Source of the DNA: Glacieibacterium frigidum
GTDB taxonomy: Bacteria > Pseudomonadota > Alphaproteobacteria > Sphingomonadales > Sphingomonadaceae
NCBI RefSeq assembly: GCF_007097155.1
Contig: NZ_VJWA01000002.1
Span: 186,001 to 250,000, forward strand
Direction of reading: 5' to 3'
Length of the DNA stretch: 64,000 nt
Part shown: positions 19,813 to 28,381 of the stretch, piece after piece
Position numbering within the stretch: position 1 is the stretch's first letter
Layout of the letters: every line of letters starts with the position of its first letter
Notes under the pieces: model-generated
The model's database searches: none
The model's input: the letters and a program-made list of their open reading frames with translations, nothing else
What the model was told of the DNA's origin: nothing
Translations under genes and position numbers: made by a program

Positions 19813-20658
19813 CTAGATCTCGTAATGCTTGCGGACGATCGCCCAGCCCTCTTCGGCGGTATCGACGGTGTGGAACAGGTCGAGGTCGCCGCGCGCGATG
19901 ACGCCTTCGTCGGCCAGCGCCTCGAAATTGACGATGCGGCCCCAGAATTCGCGCCCGTACAGCAGGATCGGCAGCGGCGAGATCTTGCCGGTTTGCACCA
20001 GCGTCAGCAGCTCCATGAACTCGTCGAGTGTGCCGAAGCCGCCCGGGAACACCGCGACGGCACGGGCGCGCATTAGGAAGTGCATCTTGCGGAGCGCGAA
20101 ATAGTGGAACTGGAAGCTCAGCCCCGGCGTGACGTACGGGTTTGGCACCTGCTCGAAGGGCAGCACGATGTTGAGGCCCACCGACGGGGCGCCGACGTCC
20201 GCGGCACCGCGATTCGCCGCTTCCATGATCGACGGCCCGCCGCCCGAGCAGACGGTGAACCAGCGCTGGTCCTCCCCCTCCCCCGACACCAGCCGCGCCA
20301 GTGAACGCGCGATGTCGTAGTATTTCGCATTCGCCGCCAGCCGTGTCGCCACCGCGCGCTCGGCATCGGTCTTCGCGGCATCGATCAGCGCCTGCGCATC
20401 CTCGGGCGCCGGGATTCGCGCCGAGCCGTAGAACACGAACATCGACTTGATGCCGGCGGCCGCCAGCGCAAGGTCGCACTTCGCCATCTCAAGCTGCAGC
20501 CGCACCGGCCGCATCTCGTCGGTGAGCAGGAAGTCCTTGTCCTGGAACGCCAGCTCGTACGCCGGGTGCTCGGTCTGCGGCACGCTCGTCGGCTTGTTGG
20601 CGACGGCGGCCTCGTCGCGCGCGGTCGGGAAGAGGCGATCTGGGAGATTGGGGTGCAT
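19813..20658 (-). CDS. LOG/TIGR00730 family Rossmann-fold protein
   Basis: A 281-residue protein of the lysine-decarboxylase-like LOG family. It has the nucleotide-binding pattern GGGPSIMEAANRGAADVG (about residue 135) and the signature PGGFGTLDEFMELLTLVQTGK (about residue 205), shared by cytokinin riboside monophosphate phosphoribohydrolases. The larger size and the N-terminal extension (DFLLTDEMRPVRLQLEMAK) match the bacterial long form, whose substrate is less certain; a nucleotide 5'-monophosphate is likely. It is divergent from serC across a 143-base region. Confidence 0.9.
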   Translation of the reverse strand: MHPNLPDRLFPTARDEAAVANKPTSVPQTEHPAYELAFQDKDFLLTDEMRPVRLQLEMAKCDLALAAAGIKSMFVFYGSARIPAPEDAQALIDAAKTDAERAVATRLAANAKYYDIARSLARLVSGEGEDQRWFTVCSGGGPSIMEAANRGAADVGAPSVGLNIVLPFEQVPNPYVTPGLSFQFHYFALRKMHFLMRARAVAVFPGGFGTLDEFMELLTLVQTGKISPLPILLYGREFWGRIVNFEALADEGVIARGDLDLFHTVDTAEEGWAIVRKHYEI

Positions 20659-20718
20659 GGCGCGTGCCTAACGGACGGCGGGCGGAATTAGCGCCAAGAC
20701 GTTTCGCGCACAATCCAT

Positions 20719-20746
20719 TTGACAGCCGCGACGCCCTCCCTATGAG
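20719..20746 (+). promoter_or_regulatory. serC promoter
   Basis: A perfect -35 box TTGACA (20719-20724) and the -10 box TATGAG (20741-20746) are separated by 16 bases, one of the best sigma70-type promoters in the window. The expected transcription start is near 20753, leaving a leader of about 50 bases before the serC ATG. Confidence 0.65.
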
Positions 20747-20801
20747 CGGCGGCGGGCCACGGCGTCCCAACGCGCCGCGAGCTCTCTGTGAGGAGAGACT
20801 G
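20747..20801 (+). promoter_or_regulatory. Structured serC leader with sequestered ribosome site
   Basis: The short leader can form two hairpins. In the first, GGCG (20761-20764) pairs with CGCC (20773-20776), and upstream bases can extend it. In the second, CTCTC (20782-20786) pairs with GAGAG (20793-20797), covering the Shine-Dalgarno AGGAGAG. This is the position and shape of the serC leader RNA element reported upstream of serC in other alphaproteobacteria. I cannot confirm the family match from memory, so it is a candidate only. Confidence 0.4.
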
Positions 20802-21926
20802 ATGACTGACCGTCCTACCGCGCGTCCTGCGCGTGCGCATTTTTCGTCCGGCCCCTGCGCCAAGCGGCCCGGATGGTCCGCCGCCGGACTCGCCACCGAC
20901 AGCCTCGGCCGCTCGCATCGCTCGAAGATCGGCAAGGCGCGCCTGCAGCGTGCCATCGACCTGACGCGCGAGGTGCTGAAGGTCCCCGACACGCACCGCA
21001 TCGGCATCGTCCCCGGCTCCGACACCGGCGCCTATGAGATGGCGATGTGGACGATGCTCGGCGCACGCCCGGTCACCATGCTGGCGTGGGAGAGCTTCGG
21101 CGAAGGCTGGGTGACCGACGCGGTCAAGCAATTGAAGCTCGACGCCACCGTCGTCACCGCGCCCTATGGCGAGTTGCCCGACCTGACGCGCGTGCCGCAG
21201 TCGGGCGACGTCTGCTTCACCGCCAACGGCACGACGTCGGGCGTCCGCATCCCCAACTACGACTGGATCCGCGACGACCGCGAGGGGCTGATGCTCGTCG
21301 ACGCGACCAGCGCGGTGTTCGCGCAGGACGTCGACTGGGACAAGGTCGATGTGCTGACCTTCAGCTGGCAGAAGGCGCTGGGCGGCGAAGGCGGCCACGG
21401 CGTGCTGATCCTGGGTCCGCGCGCCGTCGAGCGGCTGGAAAGCTACACCCCGGCCTGGCCGCTGCCCAAGGTCTTCCGCCTCGTCTCGAAGGGCAAGCTG
21501 ACCGAAGGCATCTTCGTCGGCGAGACGATCAACACGCCGTCGATGCTCGCGGTCGAGGATTGCATCGATGCACTCGAATGGGCGCAGTCGATCGGCGGTC
21601 TCGTCGAGATGCAGGCGCGCGCCGATGCCAATGCGCAGGCGCTCGACCGCTGGGTCCAGGCGACGCCGTGGGTCGAGCATCTCTGCGCCGACGCCGCGAT
21701 CCGGTCGAACACCAGCGTCTGCCTGACGCTGCCGGGCGCCTCGCCCGAGGTCCCCAAGGCGATCGCATCACTGCTCGAGAAGGAGGGCGTCGCCTTCGAC
21801 ATCGGCGGCTACCGCGACGCACCGCCGGGCCTGCGAGTCTGGTGCGGATCGACGGTCGACGCCGCCGATATCGAAGCGCTGGGGCCGTGGCTCGACTGGG
21901 CGCACGCGCAGGTCACTGCGGGCTAA
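20802..21926 (+). CDS. serC: Phosphoserine transaminase
   Basis: A 374-residue PLP enzyme converting 3-phosphohydroxypyruvate and glutamate to phosphoserine. It begins ARAHFSSGPCAKRPGW, typical of the alphaproteobacterial SerC type. The PLP-binding Lys is in LTFSWQKALGGEGGHGVLIL (about residue 190), preceded by VDATSAVFAQDVDW. The length fits the family. A strong ribosome site (AGGAGAG) lies in the preceding hairpin. serA follows after a 27-bp inverted repeat, so serC and serA form the serine pathway pair. Confidence 0.97.
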   Translation: MTDRPTARPARAHFSSGPCAKRPGWSAAGLATDSLGRSHRSKIGKARLQRAIDLTREVLKVPDTHRIGIVPGSDTGAYEMAMWTMLGARPVTMLAWESFGEGWVTDAVKQLKLDATVVTAPYGELPDLTRVPQSGDVCFTANGTTSGVRIPNYDWIRDDREGLMLVDATSAVFAQDVDWDKVDVLTFSWQKALGGEGGHGVLILGPRAVERLESYTPAWPLPKVFRLVSKGKLTEGIFVGETINTPSMLAVEDCIDALEWAQSIGGLVEMQARADANAQALDRWVQATPWVEHLCADAAIRSNTSVCLTLPGASPEVPKAIASLLEKEGVAFDIGGYRDAPPGLRVWCGSTVDAADIEALGPWLDWAHAQVTAG

Positions 21927-21929
21927 GTG

Positions 21930-22021
21930 CGTCATGCTGGCGAACGCCAGCACCCATCGCGCCGCCAACCCGACTCTCAGAAATTGCCCCACCGTGGGTG
22001 CTGGCGTTCGCCAGCATGACG
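21930..22021. repeat. Perfect 27-bp inverted repeat (REP-like) between serC and serA
   Basis: The left arm (21930-21956) and right arm (21995-22021) are exact reverse complements over 27 bases, separated by 38 bases. Each arm is itself a near-perfect hairpin built on TGCTGGCG-AA-CGCCAGCA. The whole unit ends 14 bases before the serA start and begins 4 bases after the serC stop. The form is that of a REP/BIME-type intergenic repeat. In RNA it would make a very stable stem that could protect or attenuate the serC-serA message. Confidence 0.85.
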
Positions 22022-22034
22022 AAGGAACACCGAA

Positions 22035-23615
22035 ATGCCCAAAGTCCTCATCTCCGACCAGATGTCCCCCAAGGCCGCCGAAATCTTCCGCGCGCGCGGC
22101 GTCGAGGTCGACGAGATCACCGGCCTGTCGAAGGACGAGCTGATCAAGATCATCGGCAACTACGACGGCTTGGCGATCCGCTCGTCGACCAAGGCGACGA
22201 AGGAAATCATTGCCGCTGCGACCAACCTGAAGGTCATCGGACGCGCCGGCATCGGCGTCGATAACGTCGACATCCCCGCCGCAAGCGCCGCCGGCGTCGT
22301 CGTGATGAACACGCCGTTCGGCAATTCGATCACCACCGCCGAACACGCCATCGCGCTGATGTTCGCGCTGGCCCGCCAGCTGCCCGAGGCCGACGCCTCG
22401 ACCCAGGCCGGCAAGTGGGAGAAGAACCGCTTCATGGGGGTCGAGCTGACCGCCAAGACACTGGGCCTGATCGGCGCCGGCAACATCGGGTCGATCGTCG
22501 CCGACCGCGCGCTCGGCCTGCGCATGAAGGTCATCGCCTACGACCCGTTCCTAACCGCCGAACGCGCCGCGACTTTGGGCATCGAGAAGGTGACCCTCGA
22601 CGAGCTGCTGGCGCGCGCCGAGTTCATCACGCTCCACACGCCGCTGACCGATTCGACCCGCAACATCCTGTCGGCGGAGAATCTGGCCAAGACCAAGCCC
22701 GGCGTGCGCATCATCAACTGCGCCCGCGGCGGGCTGATCGACGAGGCGGCGCTCAAGGCGGGCCTCGATTCAGGTCACATCGGCGGCGCGGCGCTCGACG
22801 TCTTCGTCACTGAGCCCGCCAAGGAGTCGCCGCTGTTCGGCACGCCAAACTTCGTCTCGACCCCCCACCTCGGCGCGTCGACCGACGAGGCGCAGGTCAA
22901 TGTCGCGATCCAGGTCGCCGAGCAGATGGCCGACTTCCTGCTCACGGGTGGCGTCACCAACGCGCTCAACGTGCCCTCGCTGTCGGCCGACGAAGCGCCG
23001 CGCCTGCGCCCCTACATGGCGCTCGCCGAAAAGCTCGGGAGCCTGATCGGCCAGCTCGTTACCGACGGCATGACCGGCGTGACCGTCGAAGTCGAGGGCG
23101 CAGCGGCCGAGCTCAACATCAAGCCGATAACCGCCGCGGTGCTCGCCGGGCTGATGCGCCCGCACTCCGACACGGTGAACATGGTCAACGCGCCCTATCT
23201 GGCGCGCGAGCGCAACATCGAGATCGCCGAAGTCCGTCACGAGCGTGAGACCGACTACCACACGCTCGTCCGCGTCACCGTCCGCACCCCCGACGGCGAG
23301 CGCTCGGTCGCCGGTACCTTGTTCGCCGGCCGCGAGCCGCGCCTCGTCGAGATCGTCGGCATCAGCATCGAGGCCGAGCTGAAGGGCGCGATGCTGTTCG
23401 TGGTCAATGAGGACAAGCCCGGCTTCATCGGCCGCATCGGCACGACGCTGGGCGAGGCGGGGGTCAACATCGGCACCTTCCACCTCGGCCGCCGCGACGC
23501 GGGGTCGGAGGCGGTGCTGCTGCTCTCGGTCGACGGCGCGATCCCCGATCCGCTGCTCGCCGCGGTCTGCGGCCTGCCCGGCGTCAAGACGGTGAAGGGG
23601 CTGATGTTCGCGTGA
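22035..23615 (+). CDS. serA: D-3-phosphoglycerate dehydrogenase
   Basis: A 526-residue enzyme for the first step of serine synthesis. The NAD-binding motif is LGLIGAGNIGSIVADRAL (about residue 146). The catalytic residues sit in NCARGGLIDEAAL (Arg), VFVTEPAKESPLF (Glu) and TPHLGAST (His). The long form is complete: an intervening ASB-type domain (about 320-450) and a C-terminal ACT domain (LFVVNEDKPGFIGRIGTTLG, about 455) for serine feedback. The ribosome site GAAGG lies at the edge of the inverted repeat. Its stop overlaps the hisZ GTG start. Confidence 0.97.
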   Translation: MPKVLISDQMSPKAAEIFRARGVEVDEITGLSKDELIKIIGNYDGLAIRSSTKATKEIIAAATNLKVIGRAGIGVDNVDIPAASAAGVVVMNTPFGNSITTAEHAIALMFALARQLPEADASTQAGKWEKNRFMGVELTAKTLGLIGAGNIGSIVADRALGLRMKVIAYDPFLTAERAATLGIEKVTLDELLARAEFITLHTPLTDSTRNILSAENLAKTKPGVRIINCARGGLIDEAALKAGLDSGHIGGAALDVFVTEPAKESPLFGTPNFVSTPHLGASTDEAQVNVAIQVAEQMADFLLTGGVTNALNVPSLSADEAPRLRPYMALAEKLGSLIGQLVTDGMTGVTVEVEGAAAELNIKPITAAVLAGLMRPHSDTVNMVNAPYLARERNIEIAEVRHERETDYHTLVRVTVRTPDGERSVAGTLFAGREPRLVEIVGISIEAELKGAMLFVVNEDKPGFIGRIGTTLGEAGVNIGTFHLGRRDAGSEAVLLLSVDGAIPDPLLAAVCGLPGVKTVKGLMFA

Positions 23616-24691
23616 CCGCGCTCCTCCCCGAGGGGCTGCGCGACCGGCTGCCGCCGCACGCCGAGGCGAACGCGAGCCTCGTCGCGACGCTGCTCGGCGT
23701 GATCGCGGGCCACGGCTACGACCGCGTCCAGCCACCGCTCGTCGAGTTCGAGGAGAGCCTGGCGGCGACCGTCGGCACGACAAAACGCGAGCTGCTGCGC
23801 TTCGTCGATCCCGTGACGCAGCGGACGCTCGCTCTGCGCTCGGACATCACCGGCCAGGTCGGGCGAATCGCCGCGACGCGCCTCGCGCACGTCCCGCGCC
23901 CGCTGCGGCTGAGCTATGCCGGCCCGGTGCTGCGCGTGAAGGGCGACCAGCTGACCCCCGAGCGCGAGCGGCTGCAGCTCGGTGCCGAGCTGATCGGCAG
24001 CGACAGCGTCGCCGCCGCCAGCGAAGTCCTGGGCGTCGCGGTCGAGGCGCTCGCCGCGACCGGCCTGACGGGTATCTCGATCGACCTGACGCTCCCCGAC
24101 ATCGTCGAGACGCTGGCGAGCCACGTCCTGCCGCAGGCGCGCATCGACCGGCTGAAGGCGCTGCTCGACATGAAGGATGCGGGCGCGATGACCGCCGAGG
24201 GGTTCGCCAGCTGGCTGCCGTTGACCGCCGCGACGGGACCGCTGGCGACCGCGCTGCCGGCTCTGCGCGCCTTCGACCATGCCGGGCTGCTCGCGTCGCG
24301 CCTCGACGGCATCGAGCAGGTCGCGGCGGCGCTGGGCGATGTCCGCGTCACCCTCGACCCGACCGAGCGCCACGGCTTCGAGTATCAGAGCTGGATCGGC
24401 TTCTCGATCTTCGCCGACGCCATCCGCGGCGAGGTCGGGCGCGGCGGCAGCTACCGCGTCGGGGACGGCGAGGCGGCGGTCGGCTTCTCGCTCTACGTCG
24501 ACGGGCTCGTCGATGCCGGGCTGGGCGCGACCACCCGCCGCCGCGTCTGGCTGCCGCTCGGGACGCCCGTCGAAACCGCCGCTGCCTTGCGCGCGGATGG
24601 CTATGCGACGGTCGCTGCACTTGCCGCGAGCGACGCCTGCGAAGATTGTACGCACCGCTGGACCCCCGCAGGGGTCGTCGAGGAGGCTTGA
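23612..24691 (+). CDS. hisZ: ATP phosphoribosyltransferase regulatory subunit
   Basis: A 359-residue HisRS-like protein without tRNA-charging function that activates the short-form HisG in the first step of histidine synthesis. It starts LLPEGLRDRLPPHAEANA and has class-II synthetase-like blocks: YDRVQPPLVEFEESL, LALRSDITGQVGRIAATRL, and QLGAELIGSDSV. The length is far below true HisRS and there is no anticodon-binding domain. GTG start at 23612 overlaps the serA stop by 4 bases. hisG is not in the window. Confidence 0.93.
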   Translation: MTALLPEGLRDRLPPHAEANASLVATLLGVIAGHGYDRVQPPLVEFEESLAATVGTTKRELLRFVDPVTQRTLALRSDITGQVGRIAATRLAHVPRPLRLSYAGPVLRVKGDQLTPERERLQLGAELIGSDSVAAASEVLGVAVEALAATGLTGISIDLTLPDIVETLASHVLPQARIDRLKALLDMKDAGAMTAEGFASWLPLTAATGPLATALPALRAFDHAGLLASRLDGIEQVAAALGDVRVTLDPTERHGFEYQSWIGFSIFADAIRGEVGRGGSYRVGDGEAAVGFSLYVDGLVDAGLGATTRRRVWLPLGTPVETAAALRADGYATVAALAASDACEDCTHRWTPAGVVEEA

Positions 24692-24693
24692 CC

Positions 24694-25242
24694 ATGACCA
24701 GGACCGTCGCCGTGATCGTCGGCAGTGCCCGCACGGGCTCCTTCACCCGCCGCGTCGCCGACGCGCTGATCGCGCGCGCGCCTGCGGGCCTTGCCTGCGA
24801 GGTCGTGCCGATCGCCGACCTGCCGATGTACAACCAGGATCACGACGCCGCGCCGCCCGCCGAATGGGTGGCGTTCCGCGACCGTATCCGGCCGATGCAC
24901 GGCGTGCTGTTCGCGACGCCCGAATACAACCGCTCGTTCCCGGCGCTGCTCAAGAACGCCATCGACATCGGCTCGCGCCCCTACGGCCATAGCGTCTGGG
25001 GCGGCAAGGCCGCCGCGGTGGTCAGCGTCACCCCCGGCGCGCTGGGCGGGGCTTTGTGCAACCACGCGGTGCGCCAGACGCTGGTCTTTCTCGACATGCC
25101 GGTGATGCAGCAGCCCGAGGCCTATATCGGCAATGTCGCGACGCTGTTCGGCGAGGACGGCGAGCCCGTCGACGCGACTGCCGAGTTCTTCACCAAGTTC
25201 ATGAGCGCCTACGGCAAGTGGGTCGAGCGGCTGACGGCCTAG
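24694..25242 (+). CDS. NADPH-dependent FMN reductase
   Basis: A 182-residue flavodoxin-fold oxidoreductase of the ChrR/SsuE-like group. The phosphate loop is VIVGSARTGSFTRRVADAL (residues 8-26) and the FMN-ring contact is TPEYNRSFPALLKNAIDIGS (about 75-95). The family reduces FMN, quinones, azo compounds or chromate. ATG at 24694 is two bases after the hisZ stop, with AGGAGG upstream. It may protect against oxidative stress. Its place between hisZ and purA looks like co-transcription rather than shared pathway. Confidence 0.93.
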   Translation: MTRTVAVIVGSARTGSFTRRVADALIARAPAGLACEVVPIADLPMYNQDHDAAPPAEWVAFRDRIRPMHGVLFATPEYNRSFPALLKNAIDIGSRPYGHSVWGGKAAAVVSVTPGALGGALCNHAVRQTLVFLDMPVMQQPEAYIGNVATLFGEDGEPVDATAEFFTKFMSAYGKWVERLTA

Positions 25243-25296
25243 ACGCCGTCGGCGTGAGGCTTTAGCTGCACTCGCGCAATTTTCTAGGATCAGCTG

Positions 25297-26586
25297 TTGG
25301 CCAACGTCGTCGTCATCGGGGCGCAATGGGGGGACGAGGGTAAGGGCAAGATCGTCGACTGGCTGTCGGCGCGCGCCGATGTCGTCGTGCGTTTCCAGGG
25401 CGGTCACAACGCCGGGCACACGCTCGTCGTCGGCGAGCAGGTCTACAAGCTCAGCCTGCTGCCCTCGGGCATCGTGCGCGGCGCGCTGTCGGTGATCGGC
25501 AACGGCGTCGTCTTCGATCCGTGGCACTTCAAGGCCGAAGTCGAGAAGATCCGCGCGCAGGGCGTCGAGATTAGTCCGGACAATTTGAAGGTCGCGGAGA
25601 CCTGCCCGCTGATCCTGCCGCTGCATTCGGACCTCGACGGCGCACGCGAGGATGCGAGCGGCGCGGGCAAGATCGGTACGACACGGCGCGGTATCGGGCC
25701 CGCATACGAGGACAAGGCGGGGCGGCGTGCGCTGCGCGTCTGCGATCTCGCGCATCTCGACAAGGCGGGACCGCAGCTCGACCGGCTGCTCGCGCACCAT
25801 GACGCTCTGCGCGTCGGCTTCGGGATCGCACCCGTCGACCGCGAGGCGCTGGTCGCGAGCCTCGCCGAGGTCGCGCCGTACGTGCTCCCCTATGCGGCAC
25901 CGGTCTGGGCGGCGCTGGGCGACGCGCGGCGGGCAGGCAAACGCATCCTGTTCGAGGGCGCGCAGGGCGTGCTGCTCGATGTCGATCACGGTACCTACCC
26001 GTTCGTGACCTCGTCGAACGTCGTCGCGGGCACCGCGGCCGCGGGCAGCGGTATGGGGCCGGGCGCGATCCAGTACGTGCTCGGCATCGTCAAGGCGTAC
26101 ACGACGCGCGTCGGCGGCGGGCCCTTCCCGACCGAGCTCGACGATGCGATCGGGCAGCGACTGGGCGAGCGCGGCCGCGAATTCGGCACAGTGACGGGGC
26201 GCAAGCGGCGCTGCGGCTGGTTCGACGCCGTGCTGGTGCGCCAGGCGTGCCAGGTCTCGGGCGTCCACGGCATGGCGCTGACCAAGCTCGACGTGCTCGA
26301 TGGCCTCGACGAGCTGCTGGTCTGCACGGGCTACCGGCTGGGCGGCCGGACGATCGATCATTTCCCCGCGCACGCTGCCGACCAGGCCGCGGTCGAGCCG
26401 ATATACGAGGTCTTCGACGGCTGGCAGGAGTCGACCGCGGGTGCGCGCAGCTGGGCGCAGCTGCCGGCGGCCGCGATCAAGTACATCCGCCGGATCGAGG
26501 AATTGACGAACTGCCCGGTTGCGCTCGTCTCGACGTCACCCGAGCGCGACGACACGATCCTCGTGCGCGACCCGTTCCTCGACTAG
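25297..26586 (+). CDS. purA: Adenylosuccinate synthetase (TTG start)
   Basis: A 429-residue GTP-dependent enzyme that joins IMP and aspartate, the first committed step to AMP. It shows [17 protein letters not shown] with catalytic Asp13, GGHNAGHT with His41, [19 protein letters not shown], and the C-terminal [12 protein letters not shown]. The start must be TTG at 25297 (or CTG just before it): an in-frame TAG at 25285 closes the frame upstream, no ATG fits, and a TAGGA ribosome site sits 7 bases before TTG. The next gene is convergent. Confidence 0.97.
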   Translation: MANVVVIGAQWGDEGKGKIVDWLSARADVVVRFQGGHNAGHTLVVGEQVYKLSLLPSGIVRGALSVIGNGVVFDPWHFKAEVEKIRAQGVEISPDNLKVAETCPLILPLHSDLDGAREDASGAGKIGTTRRGIGPAYEDKAGRRALRVCDLAHLDKAGPQLDRLLAHHDALRVGFGIAPVDREALVASLAEVAPYVLPYAAPVWAALGDARRAGKRILFEGAQGVLLDVDHGTYPFVTSSNVVAGTAAAGSGMGPGAIQYVLGIVKAYTTRVGGGPFPTELDDAIGQRLGERGREFGTVTGRKRRCGWFDAVLVRQACQVSGVHGMALTKLDVLDGLDELLVCTGYRLGGRTIDHFPAHAADQAAVEPIYEVFDGWQESTAGARSWAQLPAAAIKYIRRIEELTNCPVALVSTSPERDDTILVRDPFLD

Positions 26587-26852
26587 CGGCGCTCGGCCAT
26601 CCAGCCCGGGATGAGCAGCGCGTCGATCAGCCACCACAGCGCCAGCGCGCCCCAGACGATAAAGCCCAGGCCGAACCACCAGGTCAGCCAGCCGACGCCC
26701 TGCATCAACAGCATCAGCACACCCGAACCGACGCGCCCGGTGATGAAGCGGTGGCCGCCGAGCGTGCCGAGGAAGAACCAGACGACATAGACGACGACCG
26801 TCGAGACGACCGGCGGGCCGACTTCGTTGCTGCGGTAGCGGTCGATTGCCAT
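26583..26852 (-). CDS. TM2 domain-containing protein
   Basis: An 89-residue membrane protein with the TM2 domain: two hydrophobic helices ([20 protein letters not shown] is the first helix and its conserved turn; then [20 protein letters not shown] and [18 protein letters not shown]). The GGHRFYxG-type motif and the WxxIDxxLI end are both present. Function is unknown in bacteria. It overlaps the purA 3' end by 4 bases in convergent orientation. Confidence 0.9.
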   Translation of the reverse strand: MAIDRYRSNEVGPPVVSTVVVYVVWFFLGTLGGHRFITGRVGSGVLMLLMQGVGWLTWWFGLGFIVWGALALWWLIDALLIPGWMAERR

Positions 26853-26904
26853 CGGAAACTCCGTACTGTGTTACCCAGCTAATATAGTAAGCGCGTGGCG
26901 GCTT

Positions 26905-27306
26905 TCAAGCGCCGGGGTAACGATCGAAATCATGCAGGCCCGGCGCCGAGTTGGTCCACGACAGGCGCTCGGCGGCCTGGATGTTCGCCATCGGCGGGAA
27001 GGCCTCGGGGTCGTCGTAGGTCACGACCTGAATGTCGACGAGGCCCGGCAGCACAGTCTGGTTGCGGTAGTACAGCCCCGTGCCGCATTCGCCGCAGAAG
27101 CTGCGGAAGGCGTCGCCCGACGAGTTGACCGTCTTCGCCTCGCCCTGCGTGACCTTGAACTGTTCTTCCTTGAAGCCTCCCCAGGCGACCATCGGCGCGC
27201 CGCTGCTGCGCTGGCAGTCGCGGCAGTGGCATAATGTGACGTGCAGCGCATCGCCCTCGGTCTGGTATCGCACCGCGCCGCACTGGCACCCGCCCGATCG
27301 CTGCAT
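26905..27306 (-). CDS. GFA family zinc protein
   Basis: A 133-residue GFA/CENP-V fold protein. Zinc ligands are in GGCQCGAVRY (residue 7 onward), LCHCRDCQRSSG (about residue 30) and FCGECGTGLYY (about residue 75). The C-terminal segment TYDDPEAFPPMANIQAAERL is typical of the common alphaproteobacterial form. The ATG at 27306 puts the first Cys pair near the N-terminus as in other members; an upstream frame extension is unlikely. It follows aroC on the same strand. The formaldehyde-glutathione reaction implied by the family name is not shown for most members. Confidence 0.92.
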   Translation of the reverse strand: MQRSGGCQCGAVRYQTEGDALHVTLCHCRDCQRSSGAPMVAWGGFKEEQFKVTQGEAKTVNSSGDAFRSFCGECGTGLYYRNQTVLPGLVDIQVVTYDDPEAFPPMANIQAAERLSWTNSAPGLHDFDRYPGA

Positions 27307-27319
27307 CAGCTTTACTCCC

Positions 27320-28381
27320 TCAGCCGCATTGCGCCCGATGCTGCAATTTTGCGTCCGCGAGTACAAGCGCGACCATCGCCTCCATCACCGGCGCAGCGCG
27401 GATGCCGACGCACGGATCGTGGCGGCCCGGCGTCGCGATCTCGGCGGCCGCACCGCTGCGGTCGATCGTCTCGACCGGCGTCAGGATCGACGAGGTCGGC
27501 TTCAGCGCCATCCGCACCACCACCGGCTGGCCCGTCGAAATACCGCCCGCGGTGCCGCCGGCGTGGTTCGACAGGAACACCGGCCCGTCGGGCCCGGGGC
27601 GCATCGCATCGGCATTATCCTCGCCGCGCAGCCGGGCAGCGGCGAACCCGTCGCCGATCTCGACCCCCTTGACCGCGTTGATCGACATGCAGGCCGCCGC
27701 CAGATCGGCGTCGAGCTTGCCGTACACCGGGCTGCCCCACCCCGCCGGCACGCCGGTCGCGACGCATTCGACGACCGCACCGAGCGACGACCCCGCCTTG
27801 CGTGCGGCGTCAAGCAGGACTTCCCAGCGCGCTGCGGCGGCGGCATCGGGGCAGAAGAACGGGTTGGCGTCGATCTCGGCATCGTCGAACGTCTCGACCC
27901 GGTCGCCGCCGAGTTCGACGAGATAGGCGCGCACGCGCACCTCGGGGATCACCAGCCGCGCGACGCCGCCCGCCGCGACGCGCATCGCGGTCTCCCGCGC
28001 CGACGACCGCCCGCCACCGCGGGGGTCGCGGAAACCATACTTGGCGTCATAGGCATAGTCGGCGTGACCGGGACGGTACGCCTGCGCGACGCCCGCATAG
28101 TCCTTCGACCGCTGGTCGACATTGTCGATGTGCAGTGCGATCGGCGTGCCCGTGGTGCGGCCTTCGTAGACGCCCGACAGAATGCGGACCGTGTCGGGCT
28201 CCTGCCGCTGCGTCGTGAAGCGCGACGTGCCCGGCCGGCGCCGGTCGAGCCAGGGCTGGAGGTCAGCCTCGCCGAGCGTCAGTCCCGGCGGACAGCCGTC
28301 GACCACCGCGCCGATCGCGGGGCCGTGGCTCTCGCCCCATGTCGTGACCCGCAACAGCCGCCCGAAGCTGTTCAGGCTCAT
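27320..28381 (-). CDS. aroC: Chorismate synthase
   Basis: A 353-residue FMN-dependent lyase for the last step of the shikimate pathway. All three family signatures are visible: [19 protein letters not shown] near the N-terminus, the middle [17 protein letters not shown], and the C-terminal [17 protein letters not shown]. The start ATG overlaps the stop of the upstream SLBB gene by one base (TGATG), which suggests coupling to a polysaccharide-export gene; this is more likely historical than functional. Confidence 0.97.
   Translation of the reverse strand: MSLNSFGRLLRVTTWGESHGPAIGAVVDGCPPGLTLGEADLQPWLDRRRPGTSRFTTQRQEPDTVRILSGVYEGRTTGTPIALHIDNVDQRSKDYAGVAQAYRPGHADYAYDAKYGFRDPRGGGRSSARETAMRVAAGGVARLVIPEVRVRAYLVELGGDRVETFDDAEIDANPFFCPDAAAAARWEVLLDAARKAGSSLGAVVECVATGVPAGWGSPVYGKLDADLAAACMSINAVKGVEIGDGFAAARLRGEDNADAMRPGPDGPVFLSNHAGGTAGGISTGQPVVVRMALKPTSSILTPVETIDRSGAAAEIATPGRHDPCVGIRAAPVMEAMVALVLADAKLQHRAQCG

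Noticed and set aside
22770..23783. Minus-strand frame across serA and hisZ
   Set aside because: It spans two well-defined plus-strand genes with a 4-base overlap and encodes only Arg/Ala/Asp-rich sequence.
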